DNA of 64,000 nucleotides, taken from contig BBBF01000005.1 in NCBI GenBank assembly GCA_001315925.1, forward strand, positions 1 to 64,000, in the 5' to 3' direction. The notes beneath the pieces are model-generated. The model was not told where the DNA came from. It made no database searches and saw only the letters and a list, made by a program, of their open reading frames with translations. Of this stretch, positions 29,658-41,184 are shown piece after piece; within the stretch, counting starts at the first letter, position 1; each line of letters begins with the position of its first letter. The DNA comes from Thermocladium modestius JCM 10088 (GTDB lineage: Archaea; Thermoproteota; Thermoprotei; Thermoproteales; Thermocladiaceae). A program made the position numbers and the translations under genes.

Positions 29658-30587
29658 CTAGTACGCCGCCCTACCACCTATTATGTCTTGCAGCCGGTCC
29701 CCCAGCAACACGAAGCCAAGCGCTATGACCAGCACCGCCAGGCTTGGATATATTGCCCACCACCAATACCTGGGGGGGAATCCGTAGGAGACGCCGTCCG
29801 ATGCCATGGTGCCAAGTATTGGAGTGCCCGGCTGTATGCCTACCCCCCCAATGAAGTTAAGCACGGAAGCAGTTAATATCACGTTGCCGAAATCAAGCAT
29901 TGCATACGCTATTATCGGATCGACCGCGTTCATGAAGAGGTATTTAGTGAATAACTTTAGGGGGGGAGACACTCTGTACAATTGCGCAGCCGCTATGTAA
30001 TCCATCGATTTAACCTTCAAGGTCTCCGCCCTGAATAACCTAGCGTATATTGGCCACCAAATTATTATGAAGGCGTAAATCATCCCTATGAAGCTGGCAT
30101 GCAGCAGGACCGCCACCACTATTGCCAGCACTATTGCCGGCACGGATAGAAATGCGTCTGTGATCCTCATCAATATCTCATCCCACCAACCCCCCCCGAA
30201 GTAACCAGCCGCTATGCCAAGCACTGCACCTATGAGTATTGCTGAGAGCACTACCACGAATGCAGGATAAGCCGCGCTGTACGGTATGGAATACAGTATC
30301 CTTGACCATATATCCTGGCCATCTGCGTTGGTTCCCATGATGTACTTAAACGAGGGCGGCAGAAGCGAGGTGGACTGGGAAATCACCATTGGATTGTGGG
30401 GAAGCAAGACAAAGGCTAGGCGTGGATCATGGGTCTCAACCGCGGCTATCTCAAGGGAACCTTGAATTAATGCCCACACTACGAACAGCGTTACTATTAT
30501 CAGTCCCAATAATCCCGCTGGGTCCTTGGCGATAAGCCTCACCCACTCAACCAAAGCATTTCTGCGCTTAGTTGCTTGCTCCATCAT
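29658..30587 (-). CDS. oppC: Oligopeptide ABC transporter permease (OppC type)
   Basis: Intact 309-residue inner permease. The N-terminal TM is followed by MGTNADGQDIWSRILY, the OppC/DppC signature, and the coupling-helix motif YIAAAQLYRVSPPLKLFTKY. About six TM helices are seen; YFGGGWWDEIL, RVSPPLKL, FIGGVGIQ and GFPPRYWW probably each contain one extra residue at a G/C run. The start overlaps the oppB end (4 bases). Confidence 0.92.
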   Translation of the reverse strand: MMEQATKRRNALVEWVRLIAKDPAGLLGLIIVTLFVVWALIQGSLEIAAVETHDPRLAFVLLPHNPMVISQSTSLLPPSFKYIMGTNADGQDIWSRILYSIPYSAAYPAFVVVLSAILIGAVLGIAAGYFGGGWWDEILMRITDAFLSVPAIVLAIVVAVLLHASFIGMIYAFIIIWWPIYARLFRAETLKVKSMDYIAAAQLYRVSPPLKLFTKYLFMNAVDPIIAYAMLDFGNVILTASVLNFIGGVGIQPGTPILGTMASDGVSYGFPPRYWWWAIYPSLAVLVIALGFVLLGDRLQDIIGGRAAY

Positions 30588-31651
30588 GATATCCTCACCC
30601 GTGGATCCAAGATTCCATACAATATATCCGCTATGAAGTTAGCTATTATAACCGATACTCCAACGAAAAACGTTATGTCGTATATCATTAGCGGATCCAC
30701 GCTCGTTATAGCCACGGTAGTTATGTAACCCATACCATGATAGGCAAATACGTCCTCCGCGACGAATGCCCCGGACCACGACAACGCGAATGCCAATACC
30801 ATCAATGTGACGAGCGGTATCATGGCATTGCGAAGCCCTATTCCATACACTACCTTGCGCTTCGGCAGCCCCTTAGCGTAGCCCAATTTTGCATAATCGC
30901 TGTCCAACACGTCAAGCATGGTATTCCTAGCCATCCTAGTATATATTCCAAAACTATAAAGCGCTACGGCCAGCATGGGCAGTATCATATGCTGAAGGTA
31001 GCTGGTGAAGTATGGCCAGTCGCCCTCTATCAGTGAATCTATTAATGGAACGCCGGTAATAGGTTTGGGAGCTGGCAGTAGTTCATTAACATAGCCAGAA
31101 GGCGGTAGTCCTATCATGCCGTGAGTCAATCCAGGCAGCCAAAAAGCGAATATAAGCAATAGTAGGAGCGCTATGAAGTAGGGAGGAGATGACCATGTGA
31201 ATATGTAGAAAGCCCTCGTCAAGTAATCGTGCACTTTATTCCTATTGCTTGCGGCCACGGCGCCAAGTGCCATGCCTATCAACACTGTCAAGATAACAGC
31301 AGGTATAGTGAATGATAATGTTATCGGAAGATAATGTAGGATTATTTGAGACTCAGGTTCCTTGTATATGGGGGGGTCATACCCCAAATTTCCCCTGAAT
31401 ATATCAATTAAGTAATTTACAAATTGAATGTAAAGTGGCGCATTTAAGTGATACTCATGAACTATTGCCTCCAACTGCGCCATGGTTGGCCTAGGGCCTG
31501 CATACAAGCGGGCCAGGGATAGCGGCGTTCTGTATATTGCATGCACCAATATAAACATCAATAGGATCAATAATATTAAAGTCACGAATGCATTTATGAT
31601 ACGCCTTATCACGAACACCAGAAATCCGGTCTCGGCCATCCACCTAAGCAA
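30584..31651 (-). CDS. oppB: Oligopeptide ABC transporter permease (OppB type)
   Basis: Intact 355-residue permease. N-terminal TM FVIRRIINAFVTLILLILLM, then NAPLYIQFVNYLIDIFRGNLG, typical of OppB, and the coupling motif YAKLGYAKGLPKRKVVYGIG, followed by RNAMIPLVTLM. About 94 bases of A/T-rich sequence with ATTTATATTATAGATTTATAA (31684-31704) separate it from oppA, which may provide an internal promoter. Confidence 0.92.
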   Translation of the reverse strand: MLRWMAETGFLVFVIRRIINAFVTLILLILLMFILVHAIYRTPLSLARLYAGPRPTMAQLEAIVHEYHLNAPLYIQFVNYLIDIFRGNLGYDPPIYKEPESQIILHYLPITLSFTIPAVILTVLIGMALGAVAASNRNKVHDYLTRAFYIFTWSSPPYFIALLLLLIFAFWLPGLTHGMIGLPPSGYVNELLPAPKPITGVPLIDSLIEGDWPYFTSYLQHMILPMLAVALYSFGIYTRMARNTMLDVLDSDYAKLGYAKGLPKRKVVYGIGLRNAMIPLVTLMVLAFALSWSGAFVAEDVFAYHGMGYITTVAITSVDPLMIYDITFFVGVSVIIANFIADILYGILDPRVRIS

Positions 31652-31744
31652 ATAGCATTAATTTATAAGTTTTACTTATTTCCATTTATATTATAGATTT
31701 ATAAAAAAAGAAAGGATTTTTAAATAAACTTGTGAAGAACGCGT

Positions 31745-33953
31745 CTAATTCAGTACCTTAGTCACTTGAGTCCCATTCGAGTATTGTATCACGTTTATGG
31801 TAACGGGCTGGTAATACATTGTGTTGTAGAAGTAGTCATCCCACGTCCAAGTTATTCCCTTCAAGTAGGCTGAGTAAAGAGGTAGTACTCCGGCCAAGGC
31901 ATCCAGTAGTACGGGGCCTCATTATAGGTTATATTGTATATCTCTGCAACCATGTGCTGCTGCTCCGTGGCGTTGGCTACGAAGGGGGCAGTGGCGGTTA
32001 GATTATTCACCACCGAGTTATTGAACCAGGCCATGTTGCCCGATATGCCACCGTTCGCCACGTTGAGTATGGAATACATCAATTGATATATCGGGTCCGG
32101 CCAATCGGGAACCCATCCTAGGGACACCATTCTAGCGGTGGTGGAGGGCGCGGTCCATTGATCGGTCTCCGCAGTAGTGGCGTAGCTGATGGTAGTGGGT
32201 ATGCCTATTTGATTAAGGTCTTGGGTTATTATGGTTAGCTGGGCCTCTGCTAATGGGGTTATTGGCGGTATCACGGTTATCGGTATTGTGGGTAGCTTCT
32301 GCATTCGGGTTTCCTATCACAGTGCCATTGGGCAGCACGGTATAGAAGTCGCCCTGCCATCCAGATTTATTAAGGTATTCTATTGCCAAGTTGGGCGAGT
32401 AGGTATAGTTGGGTAGGTTCTCTGGGTCATAGAATCCGAGAGGCGCGTATTGCGGATCCGATGGTCCTAGGTACTCCTCGGCCAGCAGCTTATGCAGCAG
32501 TGGGGGGGAGTAGTAGGTATACAAAACAGCCGTGCTGTTTATGGCATGCACCACAGCCAATCTGAAATCGGTTATATTGGTGGGCCATCTGGCATTATTC
32601 ATGGATATGTAGAGAACGCCTGCCGGCATGTATCCAAAGAAGGAAATTATGTCTTGTGGAGGCAAGTACTTAGCATACTCATATCCATCATATATTTGAC
32701 CGAAGAACTGCGGCGATACGGTCGAGATCTGAGCAGCATTTGTATCGAAGAGGCTGACCCTGTCCGTGTGAGATAGAGCTATCTCCTCCTCTATTATCGG
32801 AATGTGAGCTGGTTGAAGAAGCACGGGCAGGCTGCCGGCTGGGTAATTGTTGCCCCAATAGTTGGGATTCGCCTTCAATATTATCTCAGTGAACTCGCCT
32901 GGGGTCCCAACCACCTTATAGATCTCGTAGGGACCAGTGCCTGGCGCTCCGTACTGATTTATGTAGCTGTTGGACGTCATGGGTTGAACACCTCCGTGTG
33001 CGTCAACGTAGCCCGGAGGCACCATGGCGCCCCCCCACCAAGCAGCTAAGTCTAAGAGGAAGAATCTATACGGATGAAGCGTATTCAATTCCACAGTATA
33101 TGGACCAAGTACCACAACTGCTTGATTCGGATAGCTCATTAGCTTTTGTATGGTGGAGTTATGGACGTTGAAATTACTTAATACGTTTGCCAAGGCATTG
33201 GCGCAAAGGGATGCATTGGTTAGGTATGCATCATTGCCGGTAACGCTGGCCAACGCATGGCAGGCACCCCACGGTATGGTAAAGCCCGTGGCCAAGAACT
33301 TGGATGCACTGAACAATAACCTTAGGTAATTACTTATTCCGACTCCCTGCCCCCCCATAACTATTGTGCGGTATAGGCTGAACCAGACCACCGAGGAGTT
33401 GAATGCCTCACCGTCGGAGAAGTAGACGCCCTTCCTCAGGGTAAATGTATAGTTCTGATATGTAGGGCTAATCGTCCAGTTAGTGGCCAGCGCCGGTTCG
33501 ACCTGGAAGTAATTGCTGGGGGTTCCACGTGACTAATCCTTGATACACTGAGTTGAATGTGCTTGTATCTATTGTATAGAATCCCGTGGCTGGGTCAAGC
33601 GCATCGGGCGAGTAGGTTAGCGATATATCGATTAATTCGCTTGAGTTGGGTGGAGCCAGCACTATTGTCTTGTTTGATACTATGGATACGGCTGGCGCCG
33701 TGGTGGTTGTGGTAGTTGGAGTCGTAGTCGTAGTAGGAGTAGTGGTAGTTGGAGTTGTCGTGGTTGTGGTAGTTGGAGTCGTAGTCGTAGTAGTGGTGAC
33801 CTTGGGGTGATAAGTGGCTGCTACTACGCCCACTATCACCACCACTACCACCACCACAACTATTGTCGCTAGAAGCGTTTTTGATATTCCTTTATTTGTG
33901 TGCGATCTGCGCATACGTGCTTGTGATAGATACCTTTTTAAAAATTTTTCCAC
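31745..33953 (-). CDS. oppA: Oligopeptide-binding lipoprotein-like SBP (family 5)
   Basis: Extracellular solute-binding protein of about 735 residues. An N-terminal TM anchor (TLLATIVVVVVVVVIVGVV) is followed by a Thr/Pro linker of some 35 residues, then the SBP_bac_5 fold: DISLTYSPDALDPATG, FTLRKGVYFSDGEAFN, GTGPYEIYKV, DFRLAVVHAINSTAVLYTYY, and WVPDWPDPIYQLMYSIL. The frame is broken near 33515, near 32300 (between NPNAEAT and MQKLPTIPITV) and near 31890; TAG at 31745. An A/T-rich promoter region lies upstream. The linker is a glycosylated tether typical of Thermoproteota binding proteins. Confidence 0.88.
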
Positions 33954-34110
33954 AAAAAACGTATTATACCTTTATTTGTACAATCTATAATTAATATAGT
34001 AGCCAATCTTATATCAATATAGTATCCTATATAATATAGAATACATTTCAATTATGATCTTGATCAAGGATGGTTCTCAATCATATGGTAGATCAATGAG
34101 ATATTAAGGA
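33954..34110. promoter_or_regulatory. oppA promoter region
   Basis: A/T-rich spacer upstream of oppA. ACCTTTTTAAAAATTTTTCC (33929-33948, overlapping the first codons) and GTATTATACCTTTATTTG lie near the start on the minus strand; a TATA-like ATATTATATAGGATAC is 60-80 bases further away. mqnD ends 34111. Confidence 0.4.
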
Positions 34111-34962
34111 TTAAATTATTTCCATTCTAGGCAATAAGGCAGAATCAATTAATCCATTATCGCTGGCCATCTTGAGCAGCAATTGATGAGCCTTGATTCC
34201 CTCCTCGCCCATATCGAGAGTTCTTTGGTTGACGTACATCTTAACGAACTCGCCTATTTTCTTGCCGCTTCTGGAGAACTTGGATGCATACTTTAGCGCC
34301 TCCTCCTCATGGCTCCACGCATACCGTATGCTTTCTTGAAGCGCATTCCTAATCCTTAACGCGGCGTCCCTGCCCAGTCTCTTGTTCACCACGTCGACCC
34401 CCCCCAGCGGCATCGGCAATCCATTTGACTCGCTTCTCCACCAATCCCATAAATCCAAGATATTGACGAGCCCCCCCATGTCGCTATACGTGAGCTGCGC
34501 ATCATGTATGAGCAGGCCAGCATCAACTTCTCCCCCCCTCAGTACCATATCAGGTATTAGGTCGAACCTGGCGAAGACCTCCGTGTACCCTCCCCCCAGT
34601 GGCCAGTCTCAACAATAGTCGTGCAGTGGTGTACTCGCCCGGAACCGCTACTTTTAGCCCCCTCAATCCCATTCTCCGCTTGGCCACAACCATGGGTCCA
34701 TACCCCCCCTCCCCCCCATGCTCACCCCCCCGGTCCTAAGCAGGTAGAACTTATCCACGACGTACGCGAATCCATGTGCGCTCATTGCTGTCACATCCAC
34801 ATTCCATCCCCCTATTATCTTCTTATTGAGGGTCTCTATGTCCTCCACCACCTGCTCTATCCCCCCCTCGAAGCCGGGCACCGACACGGCGCCGCTCGCT
34901 ATTCCGTAGAACATATAGGCATCGTCCGGATCAGGGGTGTGAGCTATGATAAGCTTGCCCAT
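34111..34962 (-). CDS. mqnD: 1,4-dihydroxy-6-naphthoate synthase (MqnD)
   Basis: Futalosine-pathway enzyme of about 275 residues that converts cyclic dehypoxanthinylfutalosine to dihydroxynaphthoate. The N-terminus LIIAHTPDPDDAYMFYG is the archaeal form of the MqnD family motif; DVTAMSAHGFAYV, YGPMVVAKRR, VAVPGEYTTARLLLRL, LIHDAQLTY and GVDVVNKRLG follow. The frame is broken at C7 runs near 34701-34715 and 34590-34600. RGGEVDAG may have an extra Gly. It is downstream of mqnA and mqnE on the same strand, with a 170-base gap. Confidence 0.88.
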
Positions 34963-35132
34963 GCTTGAAGCTGACTGGAGGCATTAAAAATAATTACGCC
35001 ATAACGCTGGCTCCTGGCCCCCCCGGTTCTGATTTTTGGCTGAAACTTGGCGTACCGCAACTTCAATTAAAAGGCGGCTCCCAAGTCCTAGATGGAATTG
35101 GTGGATCGCACCTAAAGAAATGATTAGACCGC

Positions 35133-35858
35133 TCACTTTGGGCTTTCATTGAGTAGCTCGGCCAGAGTCCTCAATGCAGTGCTTAGCTTAGCTTCATCGT
35201 ATCCCAATTTTATCGATTCATGGTATCTTTTAGCCTCGTCTAGGCTTATTCCTGTTATCCTGGACGTCTCTGCTGCATCCTCATCAATGGGAATTGGCCT
35301 AATATGGCTTAGATCAATCGATGCATCCCTGGCGCCGGTGGCCGCGTAGACGGGATTTATTCCCAATACGTCTCTCACCAACTCGCCCACATCCGCCACC
35401 ACGTGGAACGATGTGCGCGCCTTAAGTGCCTCATCCCCGAGCACCAATGCGCATCTATAAACAGAAAGGAGGAGACCAGCATTGGCGCTGAATCCAGTAA
35501 TTATCCTCGATTTAATTCCGGCCCTATCCATGACTATGCAGGTATGCCACGGCAGATCGACTCTCGGGGGGGAGGCGGCTATGGATCCGCACTCCCTGAG
35601 CGGCACTGGGTTCCTTGATACCACTAGGACACTCATTGTCTCGGCCTCGCTATATACCATGGGGGGGCCCGGCGCCGGTTGTAACTTTCCGTCGATTAAC
35701 ATGAATATGGGAACTAGACCCGCCGTTATAATTCCATTGCTTATCAATGCATGCGCATCGGGCGGCAGCGCTGTTAAGACTTCAATTCCGGAATCCGTGA
35801 GGGATCGCTTGAGGGGAGCCGCGTACCTGTAGGGAGGGACTGCGTACTTAATGGGCAA
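35133..35858 (-). CDS. mqnA: Chorismate dehydratase (MqnA)
   Basis: Futalosine-pathway enzyme of about 241 residues that dehydrates chorismate to 3-enolpyruvylbenzoate; periplasmic-binding-protein fold. PIKYAVPPYRYAAPLKRSL leads the protein; HALISNGIITAGLVPIFML is the conserved loop, SEAETMSVLVVSRNPVPL the hinge. A TTG at 35858 is the preferred start because it overlaps the mqnE stop only slightly; an earlier start is open. IAASPPRVDLP and APGPPMVY contain in-frame C7 runs. Length and order fit MqnA, though less conserved than mqnE. Confidence 0.8.
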   Translation of the reverse strand: MPIKYAVPPYRYAAPLKRSLTDSGIEVLTALPPDAHALISNGIITAGLVPIFMLIDGKLQPAPGPPMVYSEAETMSVLVVSRNPVPLRECGSIAASPPRVDLPWHTCIVMDRAGIKSRIITGFSANAGLLLSVYRCALVLGDEALKARTSFHVVADVGELVRDVLGINPVYAATGARDASIDLSHIRPIPIDEDAAETSRITGISLDEAKRYHESIKLGYDEAKLSTALRTLAELLNESPK

Positions 35859-36996
35859 CCTGATCGCCGGCCCTGTAGTACTTTTCATAAGTCGTGTCCC
35901 GCTCGTAGGGTTCCCAACCAGCCGTCTTCAGCATGTAAGCCAACTCATCGGCCCTCTTCCCAGCGCTTTCCCTGCCGCTAGCCGCAGATATTACAGCCTC
36001 ATTATAGAACGTGCCGCCCAAATCATTTGCTCCATGAGATAGCGCGGCCTGCGCCAATTTATCCCCCCCATGGATACCCAGTAAGCCACTATATTATCAA
36101 CCAACCCAAGCAATGCTAGCCGGGACGCAGCTATTATCCTCAAGTCATACTGCCCATCTAGCCTTGCTTTGCCGGCCGACAGCTTGCCCAGGGGAGTGCT
36201 TCCTGGATTGAATCTGACGGGTATGAATGACACCAAGCCCGGCGCCCTTCGTTGGAGCTCTGTTAGCCTAGTTATATGACGCGCTATGTGTATTGGCTCC
36301 TCTATGTGCCCGTACATCATTATCGAGTTGGTCTTTATCCCGAGCCTATGCGCCTCCTCCTGAACAGATAGGTATTCCTCTGGGCTTGCCTTTAATGGCG
36401 CTATCCTCCTCTGTATCTCCTCGTCCAGTATCTCGGTTCCTCCCCCTGGCATAGCATCCAGCCCCAGTTCCTTGAATCGTTGAAGTACCTCCCGCACGCT
36501 GTTGCCTGTTGTTTTTGCTATGAACATATCTCCTCCGCAGTGAATGCCTTAAGGGATGCTCTTGGCGCGGCCTCCTTTATGCTTTTTATCAATTCCTCAT
36601 AATAATCAAGCCCTATGCTTGGATTGTTCCCTCCAACCATATGAATCTCCGCGATGCCGAGATCCCTCCAAGCCTTTCCAACCAGCGCAGCCATTTTCTT
36701 GGGCTCGATTAGGTACCCCCCCTTTTCACTTCCTGGCCTGGCATAAAACGCGCAGAACGTGCAATTGGTCACGCATACGTTGGTGTATGTAACATATATG
36801 TTCCTAATGAAGCTGCCCCCCTATTGCCCTTAACTGACCTAGCGTAGTAATCCGCGGCGGCGGCGAGGGGGTGGAAGGGAGCATTAAGGAGTCCCTCCAC
36901 GTCTGTCACGTCCAATCTATCGCCATGTATTGCCTTCTCCAAGGGCCTTGAATCCTTGGTTAATTCCTCCAACCAACGGGGGGGAGGATCAAACAT
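35848..36996 (-). CDS. mqnE: Aminofutalosine synthase (MqnE), radical SAM
   Basis: Radical-SAM enzyme of about 380 residues that makes aminofutalosine from 3-enolpyruvylbenzoate. CVTNCTFCAFYARPGSEKGGY is split as C-x3-C-x2-C for the Fe-S cluster; AEIHMVGGNNPSIGLDYYEEL, AMPGGGTEILDEEIQRRI, and MMYGHIEEPIHIARHI are family segments; the C-terminal part has LSHGANDLGGTFYNE. AMPGGGTEI and MMYGHIEE favour MqnE over MqnC. Frame breaks near 36820, 36540 and 36065 (C6). The ATG at 36996 (MFDPPPRWLEEL) opens the mqnE-mqnA pair. Confidence 0.88.
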
Positions 36997-37171
36997 GAAA
37001 CAGCCCTCCCGCTTCTCTCTTAAATACTTTAACTTCTACGAGTGATATACTCAATGGATCGCGTAGGCCGTTAGCGATGGTTACGCTATGGCACTCTTCA
37101 TACAGCAATGTAAATTAACGTGAGCCCATAATTCGTATTAGTTTTTTATTTTACGCTATGGCTGTTGATTT
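36997..37171. promoter_or_regulatory. Divergent promoter region with 12-base repeat
   Basis: Spacer between mqnE (minus) and a plus-strand gene. The sequence TTACGCTATGGC occurs twice, at 37081-37092 and 37151-37162, 70 bases apart. CTCTTAAATACTTTAACT (37017-37034) may be the mqnE TATA region, and AGTTTTTTATTTTACGC the plus-strand one. Confidence 0.4.
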
Positions 37172-37771
37172 ATGGCATTCATTCTAGTCAAGCTGCGGAG
37201 CGATAAAACCAATCTGGTCGGGCTCGTGAATGCATTGCCGGTATCCGTGGTCTTGCTCCAGATAATAAGAAGGGGGGGGCGGGCGGCCCTGGTTGAAGTG
37301 GAGGGAGACGTCTCGGCGGCAGTCAATGCTGTAATTGGAATGCCTGAGGTGATATATGCAAGGCCGATTCAGGATAACATGGACATAATAGCGCTTGGCA
37401 GGGGGGGAAGCTTGGTAAACGCGTTATCCAGGAGGTTCGGCGATATGTACTCAAGCCATGCATTGTTTAGGGTTGGATTCGACTATGCATCATCCATGCT
37501 GGACAGCCTATCCATGGCTCAAGGTGGTTATAACGCAGTCGAGTTAATAATGGACGTGGCGTGGGCTATGGGTTACTTCGATGATTATAGCGCATCGCAA
37601 GGCTTCTCTAGGATTTACCTGTCCAATCCATTCGATGCGGCAATTGGTTCGCAATTCATGTTGGGCTTCATAAATGGCACCTTAAATACAGCGATTGGCA
37701 GGGCATTCGGCGTGGAGCTGAGCGAGGTGGCGGGGAGCAGGTATACATTCGTGTCCCGCGAGCTCATGTAA
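37172..37771 (+). CDS. Putative V4R-like small-molecule-binding protein
   Basis: Intact 199-residue cytoplasmic protein. The N-terminal 75 residues (FILVKLRSDKTNLVGLVNAL onward) resemble an ACT-like regulatory fold; the C-terminal part, with SQFMLGFINGTLNTAIGRAF followed by ELSEVAGSRYTF, resembles the V4R (4-vinyl reductase) domain that binds hydrophobic ligands. The assignment is by pattern only. The two in-frame G7 runs (RRGGRAA, GRGGSL) may be extra Gly codons. Function unknown. Confidence 0.45.
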   Translation: MAFILVKLRSDKTNLVGLVNALPVSVVLLQIIRRGGRAALVEVEGDVSAAVNAVIGMPEVIYARPIQDNMDIIALGRGGSLVNALSRRFGDMYSSHALFRVGFDYASSMLDSLSMAQGGYNAVELIMDVAWAMGYFDDYSASQGFSRIYLSNPFDAAIGSQFMLGFINGTLNTAIGRAFGVELSEVAGSRYTFVSRELM

Positions 37772-38241
37772 TAAATTTCCTCAATGAAATATTTCTGATT
37801 GTCGAAATGACTCTCATTCCTGCCTGCCCTGTAATTCCCGATAAACACGCGGCTCAAGCCTAATGTCCTCATCGCGTTCACGGCATTATCCATTCCGCCC
37901 CCCCTGAATAAATGGGAGGGGCAGTCATCATCTGACGACCCGAATCGCGGCACGTACTCGTGCGAAGAGGCCAGCAGGCAGGCCAGCTTGTGTTCCATTT
38001 CTGGATCATTAGTCAATGCCGACGCCACCCCCCCAAGTAGCCTTCCAGCCATCAATAGCCAATCCACGTGCCAGTGCGGCTTCGTTATGGGTCTCATATA
38101 CCTGCCTAACCTAACCGATAATCCATTCATGGCTCGACCAACATACAGGTAAACTCCTCGACTTAATTCGCGTCCTAATATGTGAAGAGGCAGTTGAAGC
38201 TCTATTTCCAATACATACACGCCTTTATCTCTTCCTGCCAT
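37615..38241 (-). CDS. DUF123 (GIY-YIG-like) family protein
   Basis: Protein of the DUF123 family, a GIY-YIG-related fold. GVYVLEIELQLPLHI, RGVYLYVGRAMNGLSVRLGRY, KPHWHVDWLL, and FGSSDDDCPSHLF are the family blocks; the GVY...YVG pair corresponds to the GIY-YIG core. The family is about 145 residues, so the true end is probably near 37780-37800 and the last 50 codons, antisense to the plus-strand gene, look spurious; an indel near the C7 at 37899 may be the reason. The start overlaps the end of the PEBP-like gene. Confidence 0.7.
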   Translation of the reverse strand: MAGRDKGVYVLEIELQLPLHILGRELSRGVYLYVGRAMNGLSVRLGRYMRPITKPHWHVDWLLMAGRLLGGVASALTNDPEMEHKLACLLASSHEYVPRFGSSDDDCPSHLFRGGGMDNAVNAMRTLGLSRVFIGNYRAGRNESHFDNQKYFIEEIYYMSSRDTNVYLLPATSLSSTPNALPIAVFKVPFMKPNMNCEPIAASNGLDR

Positions 38242-38751
38242 ACCGACCCATCAACTCAGCGGATGCCATTACGTGGCCCTCCATGGATCGCCTAACATCT
38301 CCGACCCGCGCACCCCCTCTTAATTGAAGCATGGAATCTAGGGCGTACAACCTTATGAAGTATCTATGAGGTTGGTGAGTCCTTGGCGGGCAAGGACCGC
38401 CGTAACCGATCTCGCCGAAATCGTTGACTCCCTGCAATCCCTGGGGGGGCACCTCCTTTTCCTTGCTGATGCCCTCCGGCAGCGAGGCTAGCGTGGGGGG
38501 GGAATATTATAGAGAACCCAGTGCGTGAATACCTGCATTGGCGCATCGGGGGGGTCATCCATTATCAATGCGAATGATTTAACCCCACCAGGTACACCGT
38601 TCCACGATAATGGCATTGATATATCGTCTCCATCGCACGTGAACTTAACCGGTATCATTTCCCCCCCGTTCTTGAAAGCCGGACTCCAGAGATCCATGTG
38701 AGGCAATTGCATCGATTCGTTATAAATCATTCGGTTAATTGGAACCCACAA
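38225..38751 (-). CDS. YbhB/YbcL (PEBP) family protein
   Basis: Phosphatidylethanolamine-binding-protein-like fold of about 160 residues. LWSPAFKNGGEMIPVKFTCD, LSWNGVPGGVKSFALIMDDPD, and FTHWVLYNIPP give the ligand pocket; GYGGPCPPRTHQPHRYFIRLYALD is the second half. The two halves are separated by a G8 near 38498. KNGGEM and MDDPPDAP likely have an extra residue. Function in archaea unknown. Confidence 0.82.
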
Positions 38752-38817
38752 TTATTTGTCTAGATTACATTGGCCTTAAACCTGATAAGCTTTAAAGCGG
38801 ATGCAGATAACGCGATA

Positions 38818-40318
<1,501 letters not shown>

Positions 40319-40469
40319 CCAACCCCCCCCTCCCAATGCTCAGCGGCTTGGGTTTCCCAAGGTCTTCGCGACCACGTAAAACACGTACCTGCTATACTCT
40401 ATGCCCTCCCCCCCTGCACTGCGAGAGATCGGCCTTCGCCATTTTTGAATCAAGCGAATTAGATAGGTT

Positions 40470-41076
40470 TTATTTGCATTGATCGTTGAGGAATTGCTTT
40501 ATTGCGCTGCTTATCTCCCTTAAATGCTGGGATCGCGGTGTGTGTCCCATGCCGTTCACCACCACCTTGGCGAACCTATGGGCCTTAGCCTCAATCGTTG
40601 TCAATTGATTCCGAGGAACTATCTCGTCGGCAGTGCCCCCCCAAATATAAAGTATGGGCGGCGTATCATCATTTATGTAGTTTATTGGAGATGTTTGTAT
40701 GAAGTAGTCATCCTTGGGGTACTTCCTCCGAAGCTCCTCGTAGATCGCCCTGCGGGGAGTCCCCCCCTCTGCTCCCTCCTCCAAGTACTTTAGCTGGAGC
40801 AGCCTATCGACGGGAGCCGACACAACTATCGCGCACCGCACCTTGTTAGGCATCTTAGCGGCCAGCAGCAACGCGACTGTTCCCCCCCCATTGAGTGACC
40901 GGATACTACTAATTTATCCTGGCTATCCTTTATTACCTGCGCGCCTATCTCAAGCCCATCATCCACCTCAGATATGGTGGGCGCAATCACCTCCAGTCCG
41001 GCCTCCTTGAATGGCCTGGTCAACCAATTTATTTTATCCGGCTGCTGCCGCGCCCGTGGAACACTAAGGCTTTCAT
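40470..41076 (-). CDS. Alpha/beta hydrolase
   Basis: Hydrolase of about 200 residues; substrate unknown. MKALVFHGRGSSPDKINWLT, then GHSMGGTVALLLAAKMP with the nucleophilic Ser, GTADEIVPRNQL with the Asp, and GMGHTPRSQHL with the His form the triad in order. The frame is broken near 41050 (a lost C) and at the C8 near 40892. GHSMGG precedes the latter. Divergent from the Cas4-like gene. Confidence 0.82.
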
Positions 41077-41184
41077 TAGTTGATCGATGTCTGGGGGGGA
41101 ATTATTAAACTAACCGCTGGACGCAGCGCCATCAAATGGTATGCTAAGTGCAATCTTTATATTGGATCCAGTGATTCCCAAGAC

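Noticed and set aside
33715-33800. Tandem DNA repeat of GTAGTTGGAGT type
   Set aside because: It encodes the Thr/Pro linker of the binding protein, so it is explained by protein composition.
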